From assembly GCF_045679555.1 (NCBI RefSeq), contig NC_092091.1:85871962-85935961 (forward strand): 64,000 bases of DNA. The letters are read 5' to 3'. The DNA comes from Salvelinus alpinus (taxonomy: Eukaryota; Chordata; Actinopteri; Salmoniformes; Salmonidae). Shown piece by piece: positions 12,001-21,146 of this stretch (positions within the stretch are counted from its first letter, which is position 1; the number at the start of each line of letters is the position of its first letter). The position numbers and the translations under genes are program-made. The notes below the pieces were generated by a model that worked only from the letters and a program-made list of their open reading frames with translations, did not search any database and had not been told where the DNA came from.

Positions 12001-15000
12001 GGGCAGGAGAGTGGAGAGGAGATGGAGGAGGATGGGTGTCAGGAGAGTGGAGAGGAGGGGTAGGAGGAGAGTGGAGAGGAGAGTGGAGAAGAGGAGGAGG
12101 GGGAGGAGAGTGCAGAGGACGGGGAAGAGGGAGGAGATCAGGCAACGGAGCTTGGGTCAACCCTCACCATTCTCCCATGACCCCTGACTCCGTGAACTCT
12201 GAACCTGTGACCCCCGTGGTTGACCCCTCTGAGAACCTGAACTACGCTGAGCTCTCTCTCATGCTGGAGTACCTCCCCAGTCCTCCGGAGGCGAGTGATG
12301 ATGAGGACGAGGAGGAGAAGAGGGAAGAGAGGAGGAGGAGTAATGAAGGAACTGGACAGGAGGTATTTTCCGTTTCCGGACGTCCTCGTTCCTCCTCCTC
12401 CTCACTTATGGACTGTGTGTTTACCTTCGAGCAGAAAGACGCAAGGCATTACTACAATATCTGCCCTAATGTTACCCCTGATAGCACCCGCAGCCTCACC
12501 CACCCTCACCCTGAGCCTGAGGAAGAGGAGGGTGGTGGTGAGGAGGAAGAGCAGGGGGCGCTCCTAACCCTGGAGCCCGTGCCCATCCTCCAGCCGCCTC
12601 CAGGGTTCGGAGACAGCAGTTCTGACGAGGAGTTCTTTGATGCGAAGGATCGGTTCGCCTCGCCTGAAGACCCAACATCAGGGACTGTGTCCAGAGGTGT
12701 GTCAGGGTTATTACTGTACTGTAAGGTGTAAGAGTTAGTTCCTCTTAGATGTCCAGAGGTTGGTGGGGTTATTACTGTACTGTAAGGTGTAAGAGTTAGT
12801 TCCTCTTAGATGTCCAGAGGTTGGTGGGGTTATGCACTTTATTATGTTAGGTTTGTTCTGATTTCTTTCCTCACATAAAGTTGTCATTTTTTTTCAGATT
12901 TTTCAGCCGAGATGACGAGTGGAATGACGCAGCAAACTGTGAGCCTGAGTGACATCAGAATCAGCCTGGCTGAAGGAACGAGGCATGAAAGAGAGGAGGG
13001 TAGAGAGGGAGAGACCAACGAAGGAGGAGGAGAGATGTTCTCCAGGTTCTCTAGGAAAAGATCGAAGAAACGGCGTTCCTTCATGCAGACCGACTTCACC
13101 TCAACAGTCTCCTACCCTGGACCGGACCAAAACCAGGAGCGGAACATGGACTGGAACCCAGATCACGTTCCTGATCAGTATCCGGACCGGGCACAGAACC
13201 GGACAGAGAGCTCAGACGAAAGCCAGCAGCTGAGTCTGGACCCAGAACCCTCTGAGCAGAGCCAGAACCCATGTCCTACTGTCTCCTCTCTGAGCCATGC
13301 CGAGGGTGAGGCGTCCCAGCTCGAGTCCAAGCCTATCCTCACCAAGCCCAGCCCAGAGGGGTCCCATCGGGGACCTGGAGAGCCACGTGTGCTTGGTAAC
13401 CCAAAGGGAGATCCACGGGCGCCTGATAACCCGAAGGCTGACCTCCATAGGAGCTCCAGGAGCAGGCGGCAGTCCATGGAGACAGAGCCCGACGTGATGG
13501 AGTCCAAATCGGTCACCGCCCTGGTGACGGCAGCCTCCCTCTCCATCACGGCTGTCCGCTGTAGAGTAGAACCAGACGGCAAGGAGAACATTGATCGGAG
13601 AGGAGACGGGGAGGAGGTGGAGGGAGAGATGGAGGAAGGGGAGGGGGGTGGAGAAGCAGGGGCAGGACCGTTCACATGTCACATGTTTCTGACTGAGATT
13701 AAGGAGGAGGAGGGGCAGAGGGGGGAGGAAACGGGGGAGGAGAGGGAGAGCGACAGAGAGCAGAGACAGCCCTCGCTCATTTCTGAAGGTCCACCCTCTG
13801 TTAGGGAGTCCCAGTTTAGTAGACGACCTCTGTGTCTAACGAAAGACGAGGATCGGGAAGCTTCTTTCGTACCCCAAATAAGTATCTCCCATCCAGGTGT
13901 GTGTGGGAGGGACACGGGGGGTGAACAAGGCGTGGCTGGTGGTGAGGAGAGCGTGACTCCCCTTTCTGCTCCTCCTCCCCCCACCTCTCCACTGCCACCC
14001 TTCCCAGCCCCCTCCATCCTCCACACGGAGAGGGGAGAGAGGGATAGCAAGGATGGGAATGTGGGGTCTCAACCCTTCACACTCTCAGACGGAGAGAAGG
14101 ACATTAGCTGCTTGACTCAAGTCCATAGAAAACTCACTATCAGTCACCAAGACCTGACAAGCCAAAGGAAAGCAGAAACTGACAATGATGAAGCTATAGT
14201 TAGCACTAATTCTGTTACTGATAACACTGATGTTGCTACGGCTAACATTGTAGCTACAGCCAACATTCATTCTGTCATGGCTAACACTGAGACTACAGTT
14301 AGCTCTGACTCTAATTTAGCCACTGCTAGTCACAAAGATACAAATAGCATCAAATCTGTTCCGGCTAACACTATAGCTAATGCCGATTTGTCTACGGCTA
14401 ACAATGAAGCTAATGCTATAATTCATTACCTTACAACTAGCAATGATTCTACAGGTAATGCTAACTTAGCTATGACTAATGCTAATTCAGCTAATGCCAA
14501 CTCAGCTATGGCTAACATTCCTAAAGAGTCTCCCATATCACCTACAACAGGCTTCCTCCTCCGGCCTTGCTCACCGGGCATCATCGGGCAAAGTCTCTCG
14601 GCCTCCACATTACGGGGGAAGATCCAGAGCTTGCCCCTCTATTTATCTCGCTCCCAGGAAACCCTCACCCTCTCTGGGGTGGGAAGCCCAAACAGGAGCC
14701 CCTCTCCGGAGACCACCAGCAACAAGACTGAGGTAATGGTCACCACCAAAACCATCAAGGAAGACGATGTCACAAAGGTGGCGACAGTGGAGGATTTGAA
14801 AGATTCCGGGGTGGCGTTGGCAGAGTCGGATGATTCCGAGGTTACGCTGACAGAATCGGAGGTTGGCGAGGTTGTTGTGGAGACGGCCGGGGCGGAAATC
14901 ACGAGGTTGACGGTTTCGGAGGTCAAGGAGGTGGTCGAGAAGGTTGTGATGGTCTACGGATCCTCCCTAACTCCCCCTTTAGCACCCATCTCTCTAGAGT

Positions 15001-16631
15001 CCAAACCAGATCCCAAATTGGTTGTCAAGTTGCCTACCTGTCCCATTGCTACAGTGGAAACTGCCCCTCCTATCTGTCTGGAGCCCAAACCAGTCTCTGA
15101 ACTACTCTCCCCAGACCCCACTATCCACAAAATGGCCGCCCCATTACCTTCCTGTGCTTCCTCTCCCATGCCCATACGCGTAGAGCCCAAACCAGACCAT
15201 GAACCACTATCCATACGCTCCAAAATGGCCGCCCCATTACCTTCCTGTCCTTCCTCTCCCATGCCCATACGCGTAGAGCCCAAACCAGACCATGAACCAC
15301 TATCCATACGCTACAAAATGGCCACCTTGTCGTCTTCTTATCCCCCTGCTTTAGTGGTAACCACACAGAGTCTGAATTCCTCTTCTTCTAATCCTCACCC
15401 CATCAGAGTAGAACCCAAGCCAGAGCCATACCCTGAACCCCTTTCAGGCCCCAAAATGTCCGCTCCGTTGTCTTCCTGCCCCTCTGCTATAGTGGTGACC
15501 ACACAGAGTCTGAACGGACCGGGGCACAGCTTCCCTGGTTATAACATGAGAGGACGGCCATTTGGGAGCAACAGCTTCTGTAAACCCCCAGGCGAGGAGG
15601 CAGGCCTGCTGAACACTCTGACTACAGGCTGTGGAGTCTTCACCTCCACCTGTGAGACCCAGCCCAACCAGGCCCACATGGAATCCTATTCGCCGGCAAA
15701 GCCTGATTTTGGGTGTAGCTCGGTGCTGGCGTCTGGGTGCGAGGCGGTCCTGGAGGGGGTGCAGACGCCCCTGGAGGCATGCAGGTGTCCGCCACCGCTG
15801 GTTTATACCAACTGTTTCAGCGGGGGTGACAGCTTCGACGATGAGTTGACAGTTTACGAGTTCTCCTGCCGGACAAGTTCTCCTCCCGCCTCCCAACCCT
15901 CTTCCTCTGCGCTGGCCCTCCCCCTCACGACCTCTCCTCCTCTCTCCTCTTTCCTCTCCTCCTCCCCTCCCTCCTCCCTCCTCTCTCCCTCCTTCCCTCA
16001 CTCCGTCCTGCCCCCCTCCTCCTCCATGGAGCTCTCCCCACTCCTCTCCCCGCTCCTTTCCCCGTCCAACTGCTTCTTGTCCCAGTCAAGTCTCCATGAT
16101 GATATCAGCCGACTACGCCACCGCCGCTTCCCACCGCCCCCCGCAGGGTTCCAGACCATCCGGAGCGACGTGGACGAGCTTCTCACCCTCCTGCAGGGGG
16201 GGAGGATGGGGGGGAGAGGGGGGAGGCACCCCAGGGAGACCTGCGCCACCCACTTCTCAGAGAACAAGCGTCTTCTCCACGGGGAGGCCCGGAGGCTGAT
16301 GGCTGGCTGTCAAAAGGTGGTCCGGGTTGGGCAGACCCCAGACGAGATGCTCTTCTCCCTCTCCGACAGCTTCAGGACCCTGGTGGGCATGGCCGGCATG
16401 TGCCTGTGGTTCTCTGGGTGCGACCGGTGCGACCGGAGGAATGCCGAGGCACTGGCGGGGCTGGCGGACGTGGCCAGAACGTACCGGGAGTTTGTGCTGG
16501 CGGCGGAGAGGGCGAGCGGGAGGCGGAGCTGTCATGACCTCAGCACCAAGCTCCTTGCAAAGCAGTGTACCGCCCTCACTGCTTCCGTCTTCTGCCTCAC
16601 ACAGCTGTTCCGCACACTCACCTCGCTCTGA
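826..16631 (+). CDS. frmpd1: FERM and PDZ domain-containing protein, FRMPD1-like (3' part, five exons)
   Basis: Gene-level entry joining 826-1042, 2773-2955, 3884-4028, 11242-12696 and 12898-16631. Seen: every junction has GT/AG ends, the phases match, and the joined frame is open for 1,910 residues from 827 to TGA at 16629-16631. Residues 1-181 read as the C-terminal half of a FERM domain. Then come an acidic Ser-rich region, low-complexity Glu/Arg/Gly repeats, a long disordered region and a conserved helical C-terminal block (about residues 1734-1910, 16098-16628). Known: FRMPD1, 3 and 4 are cortical scaffolds with N-terminal PDZ and FERM domains, and FRMPD1 binds the TPR protein GPSM2 (LGN). 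The segment GDSSSDEEFFDAKDRF (12609-12656) is a candidate for that contact. Choosing FRMPD1 over FRMPD3/4 rests on recalled similarity around the exon 3/4 join (VSAEEG then YVSRCGSDSDDSSD). The start codon and PDZ exons lie left of the window. Human FRMPD1 is about 1,580 residues, so this copy looks enlarged, partly by coding repeats. Confidence 0.82.
1034..2215. repeat. 51-bp minisatellite spanning a splice donor
   Basis: About 25 copies of a unit beginning 'accatgatggtaggagaga', with shorter variants of about 36 bases. The first unit overlaps the last nine exon bases (ACCATGATG) and the native donor at 1043, so most units carry a copy of the exon end plus GT. Confidence 0.95.
2508..2690. 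repeat. 61-bp tandem repeat, three copies
   Basis: Three near-identical units containing 'ggatcttcagtactcccatg' in the intron before the exon at 2773. Confidence 0.9.
2773..2955 (+). CDS. frmpd1: FRMPD1-like exon (FERM F3 lobe)
   Basis: This 61-codon exon is phase 0 on both sides. The acceptor is 'ctctctctctccttag' and the donor AAG|gtatga. It encodes VTLLVGSRYGISQVVNHK, then TLTEFSSITRIELL and VKIYLQDIK, the beta strands of the PH-like F3 lobe of a FERM domain. It fits directly between the exons at 826 and 3884. A (CA)n run follows about 45 bases into the next intron. Confidence 0.9.
3000..3058. repeat. (CA)n microsatellite
   Basis: About 29 uninterrupted CA dinucleotides shortly after the donor at 2955. 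Confidence 0.97.
3126..3880. repeat. Polypyrimidine (CCTCTCTCCT-type) array before an acceptor
   Basis: About 750 bases almost free of purines on the + strand, ending directly at the acceptor of the exon at 3884. Long frames read through it only because it lacks stop codons. Confidence 0.95.
3884..4028 (+). CDS. frmpd1: FRMPD1-like exon (end of FERM domain)
   Basis: The exon follows a very long polypyrimidine stretch ending 'ctcactccccag'. It encodes PITLLLESVAAKELSCLVAG, a CRALVDPSLIIFPW segment and QHRVSAEEG, the final strand and helix of the FERM F3 lobe. It ends one base into a codon (GAGGAGG|gtatgc). That base pairs with the GT opening the 11242 exon to give Gly, so the protein reads SAEEG then YVSRCGSD. 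The next intron is 7.2 kb because of a LINE and arrays. Confidence 0.88.
4354..5592. repeat. 31-bp minisatellite, left half
   Basis: About 40 copies (29-31 bases) containing 'cagtagaactaggttgtatc'. It continues at 9757 on the other side of an inserted LINE. Confidence 0.95.
6591..6805 (+). mobile_element. tRNA-derived SINE (HpaI-type) inserted in the LINE
   Basis: It has a Pol III A-box-like 'tagcctagtgg', a B-box-like 'gttcaaatcc', the GTTAAC site that names the HpaI family, the LINE-shared tail 'gacttgcctagttaaataaa' and a poly(A) run of about 20. It is opposite in strand to the LINE and interrupts its reverse transcriptase frame. The target duplication is unclear. Confidence 0.85.
9060..9700. 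repeat. Tandem duplication in the LINE 5' region
   Basis: About three diverged copies of a 250-300-base unit with 'ctaaactacacaattat' and 'agctagctaa' motifs. This looks like duplicated 5' UTR/promoter units of the L2 element, as seen in some LINEs. Confidence 0.7.
9757..10733. repeat. 31-bp minisatellite, right half
   Basis: About 32 copies of the same unit as 4354-5592, with more 29-base variants (single 'gt' shorter). The two halves were one array before the LINE inserted. Confidence 0.95.
10806..11251. repeat. 44-bp minisatellite carrying a splice acceptor
   Basis: Ten copies of a unit containing 'gtgtctataggttatgtgt'. The last copy holds the true acceptor (tatag|gttatgtg) of the exon at 11242. 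All earlier copies carry the same AG and the same first eight exon bases. Confidence 0.95.
11242..12696 (+). CDS. frmpd1: FRMPD1-like large exon (acidic and Glu/Arg/Gly-rich region)
   Basis: The exon starts after 'gtgtgtctatag' and ends at AGAG|gtgtgt, in phase with its neighbours. In order it encodes YVSRCGSDSDDSSDMDMDTL, a highly charged tract with an in-frame repeat around ERKGEERGG (about 11,640-11,770), a Gly/Trp/Arg-rich repeat (about 12,000-12,145), NLNYAELSLMLEYLPSPPEA, MDCVFTFEQKDARHYYNICP and the SSSDEEFFDAKDRF segment. The well-formed motifs flanking the low-complexity parts support real coding. The low-complexity parts look recently expanded. The acceptor has no pyrimidine tract and is the last copy of a 44-bp array. 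Confidence 0.85.
12685..12832. repeat. Short tandem duplication across a splice donor
   Basis: The exon end and donor 'tgtccagaggt' recur twice in the 201-base intron as 'tgtccagaggttggtgggg', each with the following 'ttactgtactgtaaggtgta' segment. Unit about 66 bases. Confidence 0.9.
12898..16631 (+). CDS. frmpd1: FRMPD1-like terminal coding exon
   Basis: The acceptor is 'catttttttttcag'. AT completes a GAT (Asp) codon with the last base of the previous exon. The frame is open for 1,243 further residues to TGA at 16629. Most of it is predicted disordered (Ser/Pro/Glu-rich). It contains an Ala/Asn/Thr/Ser-rich degenerate repeat (about 14,200-14,525) and a tandem repeat built on KMAAPLPSC and IRVEPKPDHEPLS (copies starting 15129, 15222, 15315 and, diverged, 15453). 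The C-terminal block has FQTIRSDVDELLTLLQ, SDSFRTLVGMAGMC, ALAGLADVARTYREFV and KQCTALTASVFCLTQLFRTL. It is compact and low in repeats, so it is probably a conserved helical domain. Confidence 0.88.
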
Positions 16632-17448
16632 ACTGAACCAACGATCTCTGACCCCTATAACAACCTGTCGGTTGACCTTTCAATTCTGACCTCTAGACCC
16701 ACTACACAGGGTTGCCAGCCAATCAGTCAGTCACCAGGCTGAGTGGGGAATGAATGTGTGAACTGCAACACGTCCACGTAGTGACAAAAAGAAAGTAGAA
16801 GCACAATTGAAAGGAGAGAGAGATGAGAGATGAGACGGATGAAACAAGACGGTTCTAATCTCCTGTGACATCATGGAGAGCCTCTGTGGCATCATAAATA
16901 AGGAACCTCTATGACATCACAAAGTGCCTGTGTGACATCACAGAGAACATGTGACACGCTGGAGGACATACAAGTGATGTCATAACAGGTCCCAAATGAC
17001 TGTTAAGCTTTTTTTAAATTAACCTACAGTACGCTGTGCAAGTACAGCGACCACACAACGAGGGACGAACTGGACATCACCAAACTGCAAGAAGCCTCAC
17101 GCAATGACAATCTCCGGACTCAAAGCCAACCTGCTTGCGTTAATATAGTATTTAAGTAACTATTATATTTGAATGTCCATTATTTACTTGTTTTCATTGA
17201 TCATTTATTTGTTTTCATTGATAATTGATTTGTTTTGATGTGTTATTTATTTGTGATGTTATCACTATGATTATTGATTCTGTATGGTATTGATGTGGGG
17301 TGTGAAAAAGAGGAATGTGGAGGGAATGGGTGTGTTTACAGAAAAGAGGATGTAGGTACACACACACTCCAGAGTTGGCTGAAAGGTACAGTCATGTTGA
17401 TTGTGTTATTATTTGGCTGATCAGTCAGTGGAAGGTTTTATTTGTTAC

Positions 17449-17763
17449 TCTCTCTCTGTCTGTCTCTCCCTCTGTCTCTCTCTCTCTGTCTCTCTCTCTC
17501 CCTCATTATCTCCCTCCCTCTGTCTCTCCCTCTCTGTCTCTCCCTCTCTCTGTCTCTCTCCCTCATTCTCTCCCTCCCTCTGTCTCTCTCCCTCATTCTC
17601 TCCCTCCCTCTGTCTCTGTCTCTCCCTCTCTGTCTCGCCCTCTCTGTCTCTCTCTCTGTCTCTCTCTCCCTCTGTCTGTCTGTCTGTCTCTCTCTCCCCC
17701 TCTGCTCGCTCCCCCTCTCTCTTTCTCTCTCTCTCTTTCTCTCTCTCTCTCCCTCTCTCCCCA
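17449..17763. repeat. CT-rich low-complexity tract
   Basis: Imperfect 'ctctctgtctctccctc' repeats in the presumed 3' UTR. No gene. Confidence 0.95.
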
Positions 17764-17870
17764 TCTCTGAATACGTGACAGGCGGTATGGTCACATGACC
17801 AACCCTCAGATGAGGGGGCTGGGCTCTGAATGTCAACCGTTTACAAAACCAAAAAAAGGAGGGAATTTAT

Positions 17871-17963
17871 ATCCCAAATGGCCTTTTCCCTCTATAGTGC
17901 ACTACAAGGGCTTATAGGACTCGGGTCAAAAGTAGTGCACTACGTAGGGAATAGTGCCCTTAC
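17871..17963. mobile_element. Short palindromic salmonid repeat (MITE-like)
   Basis: Inverted arms around 'tatagtgcactac' and 'gtagtgcactacgtaggg'. The same family occurs at 18188-18291, 32526-32622 and, partly, 34188-34240. Confidence 0.65.
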
Positions 17964-18187
17964 CATTGTACTATCTAGACGGACCGTATAAAGGTTCATC
18001 ACTGTGTATGATATTTTGTAAACCTAGTAGCTGAATGCTGATGTCTGTGTATTACTTTTTTAAATCGGGGAGTTGGGGGGGGGGGGGGAAGCGGGGAGTG
18101 TACACTTTGGGGGAAGCGTAGATAATTAGCACACAAACCTAAGGTTATGTGGTTGTAAAAAAATGGTGGCCATTTATATTTACAGGT

Positions 18188-18291
18188 TGTGTCCCAATGG
18201 AAGCCTATTCCCAGTATAGGGCACTACTTTTGATTGTTCCCTATAGAGCCCTATGGGCCCTTGTAAAAAGTAGTGCGCTGCATAGGGAATA
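18188..18291. mobile_element. Short palindromic salmonid repeat (MITE-like)
   Basis: Same family as 17871-17963: 'agggcactacttttgat' on the left, 'gtagtgcgctgcatagggaa' on the right, with the 'agccctatgggccct' palindrome in the middle. Confidence 0.7.
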
Positions 18292-18430
18292 GTAAGCTTA
18301 CTAGTTGGTAGGCTGTTGCAGTTTTTCTATCCACACTTTGTTTCTGGAAAGAGATGTCAAACTCATTCAACCTGCATGTTCACTGTTCAGACATTAGCAA
18401 TGTTTCCACCTTGAACTACACACATTCATG

Positions 18431-19040
18431 TGTAACCTGATTTCATGTGTTACCTGATTTCATGTGTTACCTGATTTCATGTGTTACCTGATTTCATGTG
18501 TTACCTGATTTCATGTGTTACCTGATTTCATGTGTTACCTGATTTCATGTGTTACCTGATTTCATGTGTTACCTGATTTCATGTGTTACCTGAATTCATG
18601 TGTTACCTGAATTCATGTGTTTCCTGATTTCACGTGTAACCTGATTTCACGTGTAACCTGATTTCATGTGTAACCTGATTTCATGTGTAACCTGATTTCT
18701 TGTGTTACCTGATTTCTTGTGTTTCCTGATTTCAAGTGTAATCTGATTTCATGTGTAACCTGATTTCATGTGTAACCTGATTTCATGTGTAACCTGATTT
18801 CATGTGTAACCTGATTTCATGTGTTACTGATTTCATGTGTTACCTGATTTCATGTGTTACCCGATTTCTTGTGTTACTGATTTCATGTGTTACCCGATTT
18901 CTTGTGTTACCTGATTTCATGTGTTACCTGATTTCATGTGTTACCTGATTTCATGTGTTACCTGATTTCACGTGTTATCTGATTTCATGTGTTACCTGAT
19001 TTCATGTGTAACCTGATTTCATGTGTTACCTGATTTCATA
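18431..19040. repeat. 18-bp minisatellite in the presumed 3' UTR
   Basis: About 33 copies of 'cctgatttcatgtgttac' with point variants (cacgtgt, cttgtgt, gtaacc). Confidence 0.95.
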
Positions 19041-19620
19041 CAGCACATTTCTATATGTTAAATGTTTAGGTAACTGTTTGTCATGGGAAATAATATCTTA
19101 ATTTACATATTCATATTTCCTGTTGGGGAAAAGTTTGCAGATCAAAAGCCAATCTAGACAAAATAGTTTCACAACTACTGTTTGTCCAGCAGGGTTGGGA
19201 TGAATTCAATTTCAGTGTAGTATCTGAATTGCCTGGAATTGAAGTGGAATGGAACCCAACGTTGATGTTCAGATACTGCTTCTAGTTCTATTCTACTTTC
19301 ATCCTAAAATGAAGACTAAAATGTGTTTTTATGTCCTCTCTGCAACGCTTGCAATTTTTCTAGAAATCCCGGTTGAAGGATTCCAGATTCCCTACATTCA
19401 GATTCTGGGAATCTTTCAACCTGAGTTTCTGGAAAAACCTTGGACTTTTGGGGGAAATAAAGTTTCTAGAATTTGGCAAACCTACTTTCTGCTCACTAAG
19501 CATGCCCTACTAAACCATAATTGCATCTTTGAAACATCAGGGAAATAACTTACTAACTGCTGTATGTGAATGACTGAATGAGTGATGTCCGCCTATGCTT
19601 TGTCATGCTGTACTACAACC

Positions 19621-19626
19621 ATTAAA
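19621..19626 (+). terminator. Candidate polyadenylation signal (ATTAAA)
   Basis: ATTAAA follows a low-repeat stretch (19,050-19,620) and precedes a T/C-rich segment. It is the best placed signal for the FRMPD1-like transcript. The AATAAA at 20108 lies inside a solo LTR and more likely belongs to that element. Confidence 0.4.
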
Positions 19627-19714
19627 AATACTGAACTGTTAAGACTCTCTCCTCTCTTCTTCTTCTCTGACCCTTACTGGTTACTGAGTTTACTGGTTAC
19701 TGAGTTTACTGGTT

Positions 19715-20190
19715 TGTCACGTTCCTGACCGGTTTTCTGTTATTTTGTATGTGTTAGTCGGTCAGGACGTGAGTTTGGGTGGGCAGTCTATGTTATGTGT
19801 TTCTATGTTGGTTAATGGGTGACCTGATATGGTTCTCAATTAGAGGCAGGTGGTTTACGTTTCCTCTGATTGAGAGCCATATTAAGGTAGGTGTTTTCAC
19901 ATTGATTGTTGTGGGTGGTTGTCTCCTGTGTCTGTGTTTGTCGCGCCACACGGGACTGTCTCGGTTTGTTTGTTCGTTCGGTTTTGTGTAGTCTGTTTTC
20001 CTGTTCGTGCATTCTTCGTGTTTCATGTAAGTTCTTACGTTCAGGTCAGTCTACGTCGTTTGTTGTTTTGTATCTTTTCAAGTGTTCTTCGTGTTTTCGG
20101 TTTATTTAATAAATATCATGTCAAATCGCAACGCTGCATTTTGGTTTAATCCCTGCTCCTCCTCTTCGGATGAAGAGGAACGCCGTTACA
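19715..20190 (+). mobile_element. Solo LTR
   Basis: A 476-base element opening TGTCACG and closing GTTACA. The 5-base target duplication TGGTT lies at 19710-19714 and 20191-20195. It has a polyadenylation signal AATAAA at 20108. No internal retroelement coding sequence, so it was left by LTR-LTR recombination. Family not named from sequence alone. Confidence 0.8.
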
Positions 20191-20284
20191 TGGTTACTGA
20201 GTTTACTGGTTACTGTTAAGACTCTCTCCTCTCTTCTTCTTCTCTGACCATTACTGGTTACTGAGTGTCTTCTATTTTATGGAT

Positions 20285-20762
20285 TAGTTAGACAGTAGAT
20301 GAAGAGGTTTAGTTAGACAGTAGATGAAGAGGTTTAGTTAGACAGTAGATGGAGAGGAAGAGGTTTAGTTAGACAGTAGATGAAGAGGTTTAGTTAGACA
20401 GTAGATGGTAGATGAAGAGGATTAGTTAGACAGTAGATTAAGAGGTTTAGTTAGACAGTAGATGAAGAGGTTTAGTTAGACAGTAGATGAAGAGAATTAG
20501 TTAGACCGTAGATGACGAGGTTTAGTTAGACAGTAGATGAAGAGGATTAGTTAGACAGTAGATGGTGATGAAGAGGTTTAGTTAGACAGTAGATGAAGAG
20601 GTTTAGTTAGACAGTAGATGAAGAGGTTTAGTTAGACAGTAGATGAAGAGGATTAGTTAGACAGTAGATGAAGAGGTTTAGTTAGACAGTAGATGAAGAG
20701 GTTTAGTTAGACAGTAGATGAAGAGGATTAGTTAGACAGTAGATGAAGAGGATTAGTTAGAC
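20285..20762. repeat. 25-bp minisatellite
   Basis: About 19 copies containing 'gacagtagatgaagagg' followed by 'tttagtta'. Confidence 0.95.
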
Positions 20763-20769
20763 TGCTGCT

Positions 20770-21030
20770 GATCTACCATACCTAACAGCTACTCTACCAT
20801 ACCTAACAGCTACTCTACCATACCTAACAGCTGCTCTACCATACCTAACAGCTACTCTACCATACCTAACAGCTGATCTACCATACCTAACAGCTACTCT
20901 ACCATACCTAACAGCTGATCTACCATACCTAACAGCTGCTCTACCATACCTAACAGCTGATCTACCATACCTAACAGCTGCTCTACCATACCTAACAGCT
21001 GCACTACCATACCTAACCATTACCATACCA
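20770..21030. repeat. 21-bp minisatellite replacing the end of the C1q domain
   Basis: About 12 copies of a unit containing 'taccatacctaacagct'. It abuts the last recognisable C1q codons at about 21,034. Confidence 0.95.
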
Positions 21031-21033
21031 TAC

Positions 21034-21146
21034 CATGCCGATGTTTGTCAGGATGTCCTTGTAGACCAGGGTAGTGGATGTGGGTCCATAGTAACCACCA
21101 TAGTAACCACCAACTCCCAAAGTAACAGAGAACGCTACCTTCCGTT
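21034..21146 (-). CDS. C1q-like gene exon 4: N-terminal part of the C1q domain
   Basis: The acceptor is 'ttcctcttacag'. The exon encodes ERKVAFSVTLGVGG, a GYYGG repeat and TSTTLVYKDILTNIG, the first strands of a C1q domain. In the family TNIG is followed by N-A-Y and a G-I-F-T-A-P block. Here GGC is followed by ATG and a run of 'gtatg' repeats. The end given assumes the first GT (ATG|gtatgg) acts as a donor. Equally, the reading frame may simply be broken there. Confidence 0.6.

Larger units (their letters stand above)
16632..19645 (+). other. Probable 3' UTR of the FRMPD1-like gene
   Basis: About 3 kb after the stop has no convincing frame. It contains a CT-rich tract, two copies of a short palindromic repeat (17871-17963 and 18188-18291), a G-run near 18,075 and an 18-bp array. 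The first clear polyadenylation hexamer in unique sequence is ATTAAA at 19621. The extent is inferred from that signal only; an earlier or later end is possible. Confidence 0.45.

Noticed and set aside
19249..19548. 99-residue + strand frame
   Set aside because: No family signature; lies in the presumed 3' UTR and looks like dispersed repeat sequence.
19793..20149. Short frames between 19,779 and 20,149
   Set aside because: Inside the solo LTR.
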